From JACJXF01 sp964404825 (GTDB lineage Bacteria > Bacteroidota > Bacteroidia > Bacteroidales > GCA-2748055): a stretch of 64,000 nucleotides of DNA. Positions within the stretch are counted from its first letter, which is position 1; each line of letters begins with the position of its first letter. The position numbers and the translations under genes are program-made. The notes under the pieces are model-generated. The model saw nothing but the letters and a program-made list of their open reading frames with translations. It made no database searches and was not told where the DNA came from. Positions 9,933 to 17,783 of this stretch are shown here, piece after piece. The DNA lies in assembly GCA_964404825.1 (NCBI GenBank), contig CAYOLQ010000005.1, positions 8,846 to 72,845 on the forward strand. The letters run 5' to 3'.

Positions 9933-10502
9933 GTGAACCGTTATTCATCACAAGAACTAATTAAAGGAATCCGAAAACGTGATAATACGGTTCTAAGATT
10001 TATTTATAGTAAGAATTTTCAAACAGTTTTACATTTTGTAATGAACAATAACGGTACTGCAGAAGATGCCAAAGACATTTTCCAGGAAGCCATGATAGTT
10101 GTTTTTGAAAATGTACGCAAAGACAGGGATTTTAAGCTGGAAAGCTCCTTACAGACATACATTTACTCCGTTGCAAGGATAATCTGGATAAAGCACCTGA
10201 ATAAGAACAGAAATATTACAGTAAAACTTAATGAAGAACACGAATTCATTGAGTTTGAAGAGCCGCAGCCTTTTCAGGAACACGATTTCAAATATGCTCT
10301 TTACCAGAAGGTGTTTCTTGATCTTCCTGAAGATTGTCAGCTTATTCTTAAAATGTCGAATGAAGGGAAAACCAGCAAAGAAATTGCTGCCAAAATGGGA
10401 CTTAAAAGCGAAAACTATATCATGAAGCGCAGGCACTATTGTAAAGAATACCTTATTCGTTTAATAAGGGAACACCCTGACTTTCAATCCGATAAATTGT
10501 AG
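9933..10502 (+). CDS. ECF-type RNA polymerase sigma factor
   Basis: A 189-residue sigma-70 family protein with region 2 (AEDAKDIFQEAMIVVFEN, then TYIYSVARIIWIKHLNK) and region 4 (KVFLDLPEDCQLILKM...SKEIAAKMGL...IMKRRHYCKEYL), and no regions 1 or 3. The start is GTG 9933; no ATG lies in the correct place. The gene ends three bases from the stop of the convergent CHAT gene, and an anti-sigma-like TPR protein lies beyond the latter. I infer that this is the sigma factor of a local signalling module; which promoters it recognises is not visible. Confidence 0.9.
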   Translation: MNRYSSQELIKGIRKRDNTVLRFIYSKNFQTVLHFVMNNNGTAEDAKDIFQEAMIVVFENVRKDRDFKLESSLQTYIYSVARIIWIKHLNKNRNITVKLNEEHEFIEFEEPQPFQEHDFKYALYQKVFLDLPEDCQLILKMSNEGKTSKEIAAKMGLKSENYIMKRRHYCKEYLIRLIREHPDFQSDKL

Positions 10503-10505
10503 ACC

Positions 10506-13322
10506 CTAAGCAGCATTCTTTCTCTGACCTTTTTCCTGTTTTCTGTAATTTCTGTAGTAAGCACCAACTACTCCAAGAGGTATTATAAGCAGAAATGCAT
10601 TTAGTGCTGCCAGATCTGTACTGAATGGATAAATTGGTGAGGAATCACCGATTACGACAAAAGAAGCCCAGAAAAACGGGTTTGATTGTAATGGATCGGC
10701 TCCGTTTAGAAAAATTAACTTCGATTCACGTAAAGCTTCGGGTTTTGTTCTGTGTTCAATAAGATATTTGTAAAATTCAGTTATAAGGGAAACTGTACAT
10801 CCATCGTTAACCTCCCACAATGTCATTAATATGGAAGGGCAACCGGCATAGGCAAATCCACGGGCCAGACTCTGAACACCCTCACCGGGCTGAATTTTCC
10901 CATAACCGCTGGAACAGGAGGAAAGTACTGTCAGACTCGCGTTAAGCTTAAGATTATAAATCTCATAGGTATGTAACAAACCGTCTTCTGATCCATCGGG
11001 AACCTGAGTAAATATAAGCTTTGACAGCAAGGGGTCATTATTGTCAATCATAGTATGCATCGCAAGGTGCAGGATACTGTAGCGACCGGCTCTTTCTTTA
11101 AATGCAGATTCTTTGGCAGACATGTTAAGGAATGCATCCGTTTTATGCATTTCTGATATCTGCACAACCTCACGGTTTACACCCGGAAGATTTTCCAGAT
11201 CAAGGTATACCTGATTAGGGTTTTCTCTGGATTGACTGTTCCCTGGACCAATATTTGAATAAGCTGGAGCAAATGCGAGGATTGACTCACTGGGTATCCT
11301 TATATGCTGTATTGGATTAAAATGGATGGTTGAAGAAAATGAGTATCCTACCGAGTAATCCTTAATAAGATAAGGCATATGCCGGTAGTTGACCTTTCCG
11401 GGGGGTACATATGAAGTAAGAAGTGCATCAAATGGAAGATAGGAGATAGCACCGTCAGGAATTATTATAAGATTTACCCCATCAAGCTGATCCTTAACCG
11501 GTTCAATTACATAGGTATAAAGCTCATGAGCCAGGGAAATGTACTTGTTGAAGGTTTCATTAACATCATTCTCAAAACTCTGAGTGGTTATCAGATTCAG
11601 AAATTCGATGCACTTATCTTCAAAACCCTTAGGTATATTTACAATAACAGCATCTGTTTTAGTCCTGCTTGCAGTATAAATGATCAATACTGAATCAAGA
11701 TAGGAGTATTCAAGAAGTACTGTATTCTTGTCTATTTTCTTCTGAATTTCATGCAAATCCGTTATATCTTCATCGAATTTCAAACGGTAATACTCAGGAT
11801 ATTCCCTTTCCAGTTTTCGTAATAATTTGTCGTATTGAAGAGTGGTGTTAAAAAGTTGATTTTCCCAGTTCGAAATTTTTTCTTTGTCGGGCAAAGGGTA
11901 TTGTTTTTCTTTATACAGGAGCTCGTCGTAAAGTGATAGCTGACGGTTAAGTTCCTCTTCCTGCTTCCTTATCTTTTCAGGAACATCGCCAAAATTCATT
12001 GCTTTTTCACTACGCATTGCCGACAACAGAGTAAAAGCTTTTCCTTTTTCGTTTACTTCAAACGCCTTATACAGAAATTGTTTATCACCTGTCAGGCGGT
12101 ATTGTTCCAGAGCTACCCTCTGGGTAAGACCGTAAACAAAACGCTCCTTCTTCGAAACAAGAAACTGACCTTGTTCGGAAGTAATTCTGTAGCGCATTTT
12201 CTGTATCGTATTTATACTTCTGAGACAATTTTCAAGACTTGCTGCGAGTATGGAGGTATCATGATTAACATTATAATATTTGAACATGATTTCACCTTTG
12301 TTTTTGAAAAGCACATTATTCCGAAGCTCTTCATAGACAGATGATACCGGAGGAGATTTCAATATGTTCGAAATCAGAAATCCGTGATACTGTACAATTA
12401 ATGCCTTTTGATAATTTTCAAGGGCCTCTTTATACATTCCCTTTATTTCATAACAATTGCCGCGATTATTATAAAGTGTATACAAATTAATATTATCAAA
12501 TGTTGTGGAATCAATTCTTTCCTCCATAGAATTATATAAAACAATAGCTTCATCTATTTTATTGAGTTTATAATATAGAAAAGTAATATACTCCAGTTGT
12601 ATTCTTGTTCCAAGAACACCGGATAATGTCTTTTTATTTAGTTCAAAATAGGTATTCTTAGTTTCTTCAGCATTATTACTTTGATTAAAAATTTGAAACC
12701 TTACAAAGTCATTTAAAAATCTTTCCGATTTTGATAAAAGAACATTCTTTTCAATGGATTCGAGACATTCAAGTGATTCAGTATATTTTCCAAGTCCATT
12801 AAGAGCTATAATTTTATTGTAAATGACACGTTTAAAAATTGCAGAATCTTCTGGCAGATTATTGAGAAAGTATTCCTCGGACTTTTCAAAATATGTGATT
12901 GCTGATTGTAAATCTCTAATTTTTAAAAATAGTACCCCTTTATTGCTTAATAGTTCATAATAAAAAGTTGGGTCAATATCGGCTGCTAAATCAATTGCTA
13001 TATCGTAATAATACAGAGCCTCTTCAAATTTCCATGCAGCAGTTAAAATTAGGGCGAAATTATTGTAAACAAAGGCAAGTTTAAGGGTGTCATCCGGAGA
13101 GTAATTTTCCTTCAGACGTACCACATCCAGATACATACGGTATGCCTTTTCATAATTTCCCTTATCTCTTTCCTCAAAAGCCCTGAGATGGATTTCTTTG
13201 AGAATTGACTCTGCCTGTTCATGACTTGTGTCAGCCGGTGCCGGACTAATAGAAAATGACCCGTTTGCATATTGCAAAACAAACAGTAAAAAAATACAAA
13301 TCCTGAAATTTTCTTTAATCAT
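10506..13322 (-). CDS. TPR-CHAT caspase-like protease with signal peptide and C-terminal membrane anchor
   Basis: I place the start at ATG 13322 (938 residues), because the signal peptide KENFRICIFLLFVLQYANG then begins at once; a TTG six codons upstream is the alternative. Residues about 40-330 are tetratricopeptide repeats (for example EEALYYYDIAIDLA, KEALENYQKALI). A long helical, charged linker follows (about 430-530). The CHAT domain covers about 620-880 with both catalytic residues visible: His756 in LHLAMHT and Cys803 in VLSSCSSG, followed by GEGVQSLARGFAYAG. A hydrophobic helix at about 903-923 and the basic tail RNYRKQEKGQRKNAA suggest a C-terminal anchor with the protease domain in the periplasm. 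CHAT proteases cleave specific partners, such as Csx30 in Craspase or gasdermins. The substrate here is unknown; neighbours suggest the TPR anti-sigma-like protein or the small peptide. Confidence 0.9.
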   Translation of the reverse strand: MIKENFRICIFLLFVLQYANGSFSISPAPADTSHEQAESILKEIHLRAFEERDKGNYEKAYRMYLDVVRLKENYSPDDTLKLAFVYNNFALILTAAWKFEEALYYYDIAIDLAADIDPTFYYELLSNKGVLFLKIRDLQSAITYFEKSEEYFLNNLPEDSAIFKRVIYNKIIALNGLGKYTESLECLESIEKNVLLSKSERFLNDFVRFQIFNQSNNAEETKNTYFELNKKTLSGVLGTRIQLEYITFLYYKLNKIDEAIVLYNSMEERIDSTTFDNINLYTLYNNRGNCYEIKGMYKEALENYQKALIVQYHGFLISNILKSPPVSSVYEELRNNVLFKNKGEIMFKYYNVNHDTSILAASLENCLRSINTIQKMRYRITSEQGQFLVSKKERFVYGLTQRVALEQYRLTGDKQFLYKAFEVNEKGKAFTLLSAMRSEKAMNFGDVPEKIRKQEEELNRQLSLYDELLYKEKQYPLPDKEKISNWENQLFNTTLQYDKLLRKLEREYPEYYRLKFDEDITDLHEIQKKIDKNTVLLEYSYLDSVLIIYTASRTKTDAVIVNIPKGFEDKCIEFLNLITTQSFENDVNETFNKYISLAHELYTYVIEPVKDQLDGVNLIIIPDGAISYLPFDALLTSYVPPGKVNYRHMPYLIKDYSVGYSFSSTIHFNPIQHIRIPSESILAFAPAYSNIGPGNSQSRENPNQVYLDLENLPGVNREVVQISEMHKTDAFLNMSAKESAFKERAGRYSILHLAMHTMIDNNDPLLSKLIFTQVPDGSEDGLLHTYEIYNLKLNASLTVLSSCSSGYGKIQPGEGVQSLARGFAYAGCPSILMTLWEVNDGCTVSLITEFYKYLIEHRTKPEALRESKLIFLNGADPLQSNPFFWASFVVIGDSSPIYPFSTDLAALNAFLLIIPLGVVGAYYRNYRKQEKGQRKNAA

Positions 13323-13522
13323 AATTTCAAAAATCGTCAAAATCTCACTTTTTATTGGTTAAAAATACGATTTTTTTCCCAATTGTAAGTATCAGTATAT
13401 CAATATATTAAAAAATATTTTTAAAAAAAGTGAAAAATAATTGATTTTTTTGGGTAAGGTTTGGGTCATTTTCGGTATTAAGAGATAGGAACCTATTCCT
13501 GATAACCCCAAAATAATAAACG
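13323..13522. promoter_or_regulatory. Divergent control region with tandem TTTGGGT repeats and a small palindrome
   Basis: This 200-base region separates the divergent CHAT and small-peptide genes. It holds an A+T-rich core and two direct copies of TTTGGGT (13449-13455 and 13460-13466), 11 bases apart, so on the same face of the helix. An inverted repeat AGGAA-CCTA-TTCCT lies at 13487-13500, about 20 bases before the peptide start. No consensus TAnnTTTG promoter is present on the plus side, which would fit use of the alternative sigma factor encoded nearby. That link is inference. Confidence 0.35.
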
Positions 13523-13690
13523 ATGAAAACTTTAAACAACCTTTTCGGAAAAAAATTAGTTAACGAGAAAATTTCTTTTTTTAGTAATTATTCGCTTAGC
13601 GGAATACAAATGATTGCGATAAAAGGTGGAGCAGAACCAGTTGTGTATGTAAATGACCCATCTCAAACTACACCACCAAGGACTCTTTAG
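13523..13690 (+). CDS. Small peptide with Gly-Gly leader-like boundary, 55 residues
   Basis: An ATG at 13523 opens a 55-codon frame ending at TAG 13688-13690. The first 36 residues look like a Bacteroidota double-glycine leader: they start MKTLNNLFGKKLVNEKI, contain an amphipathic stretch, and end in QMIAIKGG. The remaining 19 residues, starting AEPVVYVNDP and ending TTPPRTL, would form a Pro/Thr-rich core with no cysteine. Such peptides are usually exported and cut after Gly-Gly by a peptidase-ABC transporter, or are modified. No such transporter or modifying enzyme is seen here. The position between a CHAT protease and an anti-sigma-like protein suggests a signal peptide or protease substrate. 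The frame is real-looking but short; function is unknown. Confidence 0.6.
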   Translation: MKTLNNLFGKKLVNEKISFFSNYSLSGIQMIAIKGGAEPVVYVNDPSQTTPPRTL

Positions 13691-13825
13691 TTTATATTAG
13701 AATTATATTACCAGATATACTAAAGCATTTAAGAAACAGGCGTTTGCGTGTTTTAGATTATAATTAGATAGACATGAGTTTATCTCATTTTGTAAGTATC
13801 TACTTGATATTTAATATTTACATAT

Positions 13826-14569
13826 ATGAATAGGAATAAGCATCTTATTTCGAAATACCTGGAGGGTGAGCTCGATGCAATAACTGCTTCCAGGTTTGAG
13901 GAGGATCTTAAAAACGACCCGAAACTCAAACAGGAGTTTGATTTATACAAAGAGGTCGATGAGGCTCTCGCTGACACCGAAGTTCTTGAATTCAGGATGC
14001 AATTGCGTGAAATGCATACACAGTTTGCTCCTGAGACAGCTATTACTTCAAAACCACGCGTCCGAAGAATGGCACGGGTGGCTGTTGCCGCATCCCTGGC
14101 TATGCTTCTCGGCTTTTCAGCCATTAATCTTTTCAGGTATACAAGTAGTCAGAAAGTAATTGAAAAGTATTACCAACCATACGATATTACATCCACCAAT
14201 CGTTCCGGTAGTTCGGAAACAGATCGGGCATTGCGGAATGCTCTCGAAAAATATCAGAATCATGAGTACAGTGAGGCTGTAGTGTTGTTTGAAAAGGTTC
14301 TTGAAAAAGATCCAGCGCAGATCGCAACTCAATTGTATTCAGGTATTTCTTATTTCGAAATTGCCGAATACCAAAAAGCTGGAAATTCATTTTCAAAGGT
14401 TATTGAACACGATGATAACCTTTACATTGAACAGGCTAAATGGTATCTCGGATTTTGTTATCTGAAAACCGAAGAAAAAGAAAAAGCAATTATTCAGTTT
14501 ACGGAAATTGCAAAATCGGATAGTTATTATAGTGAAAAAGCTAAGGCAATTCTGAGGAAAATACGCTAA
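13826..14569 (+). CDS. Single-pass TPR membrane protein with anti-sigma-like architecture
   Basis: The 247-residue protein has a cytoplasmic N-terminal part of about 84 residues whose start (HLISKYLEGELD) resembles the N-terminus of anti-sigma factors (a helical region normally followed by zinc-binding His/Cys, here absent). A transmembrane helix follows at about 85-104 (VAVAASLAMLLGFSAINLF), preceded by basic residues KPRVRRMAR. The C-terminal part from about 135 on is a set of tetratricopeptide repeats (EAVVLFEKVLEKDP, KAGNSFSKVIEHD, KAIIQFTEIAKSD), predicted to be periplasmic. I infer that it holds the nearby sigma factor at the membrane and that its TPR part meets other TPR proteins such as the CHAT protease. 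It precedes the histidine kinase by 23 bases. Confidence 0.7.
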   Translation: MNRNKHLISKYLEGELDAITASRFEEDLKNDPKLKQEFDLYKEVDEALADTEVLEFRMQLREMHTQFAPETAITSKPRVRRMARVAVAASLAMLLGFSAINLFRYTSSQKVIEKYYQPYDITSTNRSGSSETDRALRNALEKYQNHEYSEAVVLFEKVLEKDPAQIATQLYSGISYFEIAEYQKAGNSFSKVIEHDDNLYIEQAKWYLGFCYLKTEEKEKAIIQFTEIAKSDSYYSEKAKAILRKIR

Positions 14570-14592
14570 TTACCGGGCTAAATATCTCTCTC

Positions 14593-15447
14593 ATGACAGG
14601 CAAACCTACATACGAGGAGTTGTTGAAATACGTAGCTGAACTGGAAAAAAAAGTCCGGCAGCTTGAAATTAAATTTGACGAGAACAGGCTAAAAACTGAA
14701 AGGATAAAAGCCAGATTCCTGTCGAGTGTTTCACACGAGCTGCGTACTCCAATGAATGCAATTCTTGGGTTTTCCAATCTGCTTATCGATAAAAACATAA
14801 CAAGCGATAAGAAGGAAGAGTATATGGAGCATATTAACCAGAGCGGGAATAGTTTGCTTACCATTGTTGATGCTATGATCGATGCCTCACTTCTGGAAGT
14901 AAACGAACTCAAAATTAATAAGGAGAGGGTAAATCTGAATATGCTGATACAGCAGGTTTATCATTATTTTAATATCGATAAACACAAACTGGGTAAGGAT
15001 CATATTGCATTATTATTGAATAAGGGTAACCGTAGAGAAGATTTTATGATAGTAACCGACCAATACCGTCTTACCCAGGTGCTATCGAGCTTATTAAGTA
15101 ACGCACTTAAATTTACAACTAAAGGAATTATAGAATTTGGTTACTTTATCAGAGAGGATCAAAAAATTCAGTTCTTTGTTAAAGACAGTGGAAAAGGAAT
15201 TTTAAATGAAAAGGCAGGAGCAATTTTCAATAAATTTGAAAAGCAGGATGAGGATTATGGCACATCCGAAGGAGGAGTAGGTCTGGGTTTAACACTTGCC
15301 AAGGGTATTATATCACTTTTGGGAGGGGATATATGGGTCGAATCAAATATCTTCCATGGTTCAACTTTCAGTTTTACAATAGATTATCTTGAAAAGCATA
15401 ACGAGATTGAGGCCAGCAGGCAGTCAATCCGGTCAATACTTGTTTAG
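14593..15447 (+). CDS. Soluble histidine kinase without a sensor domain
   Basis: A 284-residue kinase starting with a coiled coil (EELLKYVAELEKKVRQLEI), then the H box SVSHELRTPMNAILGF with phospho-acceptor His48. The HATPase_c domain follows, with the N box (SLLSNALKFT), G1 (VKDSGKGI), F box (FNKFEKQDE) and G2 (GGVGLGLTLAKGI). There is no transmembrane helix, PAS domain or receiver, so the input must come through a partner or the coiled coil. It is 23 bases downstream of the anti-sigma-like TPR gene and probably co-transcribed. No response regulator is encoded nearby. Confidence 0.88.
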   Translation: MTGKPTYEELLKYVAELEKKVRQLEIKFDENRLKTERIKARFLSSVSHELRTPMNAILGFSNLLIDKNITSDKKEEYMEHINQSGNSLLTIVDAMIDASLLEVNELKINKERVNLNMLIQQVYHYFNIDKHKLGKDHIALLLNKGNRREDFMIVTDQYRLTQVLSSLLSNALKFTTKGIIEFGYFIREDQKIQFFVKDSGKGILNEKAGAIFNKFEKQDEDYGTSEGGVGLGLTLAKGIISLLGGDIWVESNIFHGSTFSFTIDYLEKHNEIEASRQSIRSILV

Positions 15448-15585
15448 TTTTCGTTCTTTATTTTTTGGGGTTTTTGGAGAGGTATATAGCTTGTAGAAGT
15501 AAATTCTCCGAAAATAAATTTTTAGGAATACTCTTTTTCTGTATTGCTATTGTCGATAAACCTTCTTGATTTTAAGGGGTTAGAA

Positions 15586-15990
15586 TCAAAAAGGTAAATC
15601 GTCAAGTTCTTCAGCAGATGCAGAGAACTCTTTATTATCAGATATTGGCGCCTGAGAAACATCAGGAAAACCGGAAGAATCAGAACCTGTGTTCTGAGAA
15701 CCTAGTTTTTCAAGTTTCCAGGCTTCAAGATTTGTAAAGTAATTTACATTACCATCTTTTTCCCACTTACGTCCGCGAAGGTTAAAACTTACTTTAACCA
15801 TATCACCGACTTTAACCTGATCGGGTAGTGAGCACTTGTCCTGAGTTACCTGAAATTTGACATAGTCTTTGAAGTCAAAACCATTTTTGGTTTCAGCCTG
15901 CTCAATAACGAATTCTCTCTTTTTAAATTTATCGCTGATTGCTGTTGTTGGGTATACTTCGATAAGTTTACCAGTTGTTTCGAAGCTCAT
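15586..15990 (-). CDS. DUF3127 family protein (single-strand-binding-like fold)
   Basis: The 134-residue protein matches DUF3127, a Bacteroidota family with an OB-like beta domain (ETTGKLIEVYPTTAISDKF, KREFVIEQ, VKVGDMVKVSFNLRGRKW). The last 40 residues are low-complexity, acidic and Ser-rich, ending in EELDDLPF. That kind of acidic tail with a final Phe resembles the protein-interaction tail of single-strand DNA-binding proteins. I infer nucleic-acid binding; no direct function is known for the family. Confidence 0.85.
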   Translation of the reverse strand: MSFETTGKLIEVYPTTAISDKFKKREFVIEQAETKNGFDFKDYVKFQVTQDKCSLPDQVKVGDMVKVSFNLRGRKWEKDGNVNYFTNLEAWKLEKLGSQNTGSDSSGFPDVSQAPISDNKEFSASAEELDDLPF

Positions 15991-16085
15991 TTTTTTGTGT
16001 TTAATTGTAAAAGAAAAGGCCAGAGAACTCTCTAACCTTTTCCTGTTAATGTCGTGAAAACCGAAATATCAGTATTGAAACCTGA

Positions 16086-16841
16086 TTATTTTACTTTTAT
16101 TACTTTAAGTAATTCCACTTCGAAAATTAATGTTGAGTTGGGTTCAATAGTTCTGGCTCCAGCTTCTCCATAAGCTATCTCTGAAGGTATAAATAATTTG
16201 TATTTATCTCCTTCTCTCATAAGTTGCAAACCTTCTGTCCAGCCAGGTATAACCTGATTAAGCTTAAAAGTAACCGGTTCGCCACGTTCAACTGAACTGT
16301 CAAATACAGTTCCATCAAGCAATGTTCCTGTGTAATGAACCGTTACACTGTCTGATGCAAGAGGTGAGATGCCATTACCTTTTACCAAAACTTCATATTG
16401 AAGTCCTGAAGCTGTGGTGGTTACTCCGTCCCGGCCTTTATTGGTTTCGAGAAATTTCGTACCATCCTCTAAATTTTTACCGGCCTTTTCATCTGCTTTG
16501 GCCATCATTTTTGTTTGCTGTTTCATTGAGAAGTTTTGAAGGAATCCCTGAACTGCCATAGGATCCATAATGTCGTTTACTTCATTCAAACCATCCTTTA
16601 CTCCATTTACAAAACCTTCTTTTGGGAATTCCTCATCTGCCAGAATCTGGTCCAGACTTGTAAGCGTTCCACCACCCATATACATTCCGTATGCATAGGC
16701 GAAAGAATCCAATTCGGTATTTAATTTGGTTGAGTTTCCGATTTTCAATGTCTTAGTAACCGGGAAGAAACTACCTGCGATGTAGCCACCAATCAGAACA
16801 ACTATTCCAACAACGATGACTATGATTTTTTGATTTTTCAT
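16086..16841 (-). CDS. FKBP-type peptidyl-prolyl cis-trans isomerase, membrane-anchored
   Basis: A 251-residue protein with an N-terminal membrane anchor or uncleaved signal (VIVVGIVVLIGGYIAGSFF). A helical FKBP_N dimerisation region covers about 35-130, and the FKBP domain about 145-251. The active-site strand signatures are present: VTVHYTGTLLDGTVFDSS, FKLNQVIPGWTEGLQLM and IPSEIAYGEAG. The layout matches FkpA/Mip-like periplasmic isomerases, which help protein folding beyond the inner membrane. It lies 95 bases downstream of the DUF3127 gene's upstream end and near mnmD on the same strand. Confidence 0.92.
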   Translation of the reverse strand: MKNQKIIVIVVGIVVLIGGYIAGSFFPVTKTLKIGNSTKLNTELDSFAYAYGMYMGGGTLTSLDQILADEEFPKEGFVNGVKDGLNEVNDIMDPMAVQGFLQNFSMKQQTKMMAKADEKAGKNLEDGTKFLETNKGRDGVTTTASGLQYEVLVKGNGISPLASDSVTVHYTGTLLDGTVFDSSVERGEPVTFKLNQVIPGWTEGLQLMREGDKYKLFIPSEIAYGEAGARTIEPNSTLIFEVELLKVIKVK

Positions 16842-16915
16842 GTGTTTATTTACGTTTATAATACAATGGCTGCGAAGTTAGAGAAATATCTTTTAAGAGA
16901 TACTTTTTTTACTGA

Positions 16916-17569
16916 TTATTTAATGGCTCTCAAAATATGTTTTTTTCCGGGCGGACCTTCCAGCTTTTCTACACGGAATCCACATGAAATTAGGTTTCTT
17001 CTTACCTCTCCTTTAGCTGAATACGTCATAAGTATACCACCACTTTTCATTGAATCGAATATTTTCTGAAATAAATGAGTCTTCCATAATTCAGGCTCTT
17101 TATCCGGAGAGAAGGCATCGTAATACACAAGATCATTACCTGCCGGGATAGAATAATTCAGAAAATCGCCATGAATTTTGTGCAGGCAAAACTTCCCACT
17201 CTCGGAATCCTTATCCCATTCAGAGTTATGAATCGATGCAAATAGTTCCCCTGATCCTTCTGGTAAAATGGATGGGTAATTTAGCTGTGACCACAAATGC
17301 CTTGATAAAGGAAACTTTTCAATACTGTAATATTTTACCCTGATATTACTTTTTTGCGATTCAATATAAGTTAAAAGAGTGTTTAATCCGGTGCCAAATC
17401 CCATTTCAAAAACCTGAACCGGATTTCTATCAACTGCCAGAAACCCATTTCTGATAAAGATATGCATGGATTCCTGTATGGCTCCAAATACTGAATGATA
17501 TTGTTCATCCAAATCCGCCCTGTATAATGTGTGTGAGCCGTCCTGTGTGGTTATTAGATCTAATCGCAT
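16916..17569 (-). CDS. mnmD: tRNA (5-methylaminomethyl-2-thiouridine)-methyltransferase, MnmD type
   Basis: This 217-residue protein matches the stand-alone methyltransferase half of MnmC (DUF752). Visible family landmarks are the N-terminal DGSHTLYRADLDEQYHSVFGA, the SAM-binding loop VFEMGFGTGLNTLLT, DLVYYDAFSPDKEPELW with the catalytic Asp, and the C-terminal YSAKGEVRRNLISCGF and EGPPGKKHILRA. The enzyme makes the last methylation of mnm5s2U at the wobble base of tRNAs for Lys, Glu and Gln. The FAD-dependent MnmC(o) domain is absent, as is common outside Gammaproteobacteria. Confidence 0.88.
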   Translation of the reverse strand: MRLDLITTQDGSHTLYRADLDEQYHSVFGAIQESMHIFIRNGFLAVDRNPVQVFEMGFGTGLNTLLTYIESQKSNIRVKYYSIEKFPLSRHLWSQLNYPSILPEGSGELFASIHNSEWDKDSESGKFCLHKIHGDFLNYSIPAGNDLVYYDAFSPDKEPELWKTHLFQKIFDSMKSGGILMTYSAKGEVRRNLISCGFRVEKLEGPPGKKHILRAIK

Positions 17570-17733
17570 TTCATTAGAACTCCTGATTTGATATCCAGCA
17601 AAGCTAAGGGATAAAACGAGTACAAATATTAATAACAGAATAAATGTGGAAGGGAACTTAAAACGAGCATATATTATTATAAAAATAGTAGAGTAATATA
17701 GAATATTAATAAAATTATAATATATTAATAAAC

Positions 17734-17781
17734 AATTGTATATAATAATTTATATTACTATAATTGTATGATAATTGTATG
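17734..17781. repeat. Three AATTGTAT octamers in A+T-rich DNA before the integrase-like gene
   Basis: AATTGTAT occurs at 17734-17741, 17762-17769 and 17773-17780; the last two extend to AATTGTATG and are 11 bases apart. The surrounding region (about 17620-17783) is nearly pure A+T. These could be protein-binding sites, perhaps for the adjoining DNA-binding protein. In such A+T-rich DNA chance repetition is also possible. Confidence 0.4.
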
Positions 17782-17783
17782 AA

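Noticed and set aside
10506..13322. A type III-E CRISPR (Craspase) locus
   Set aside because: There is no repeat array, no gRAMP and no Csx30 or Csx31-like gene; only the TPR-CHAT/sigma theme is shared.
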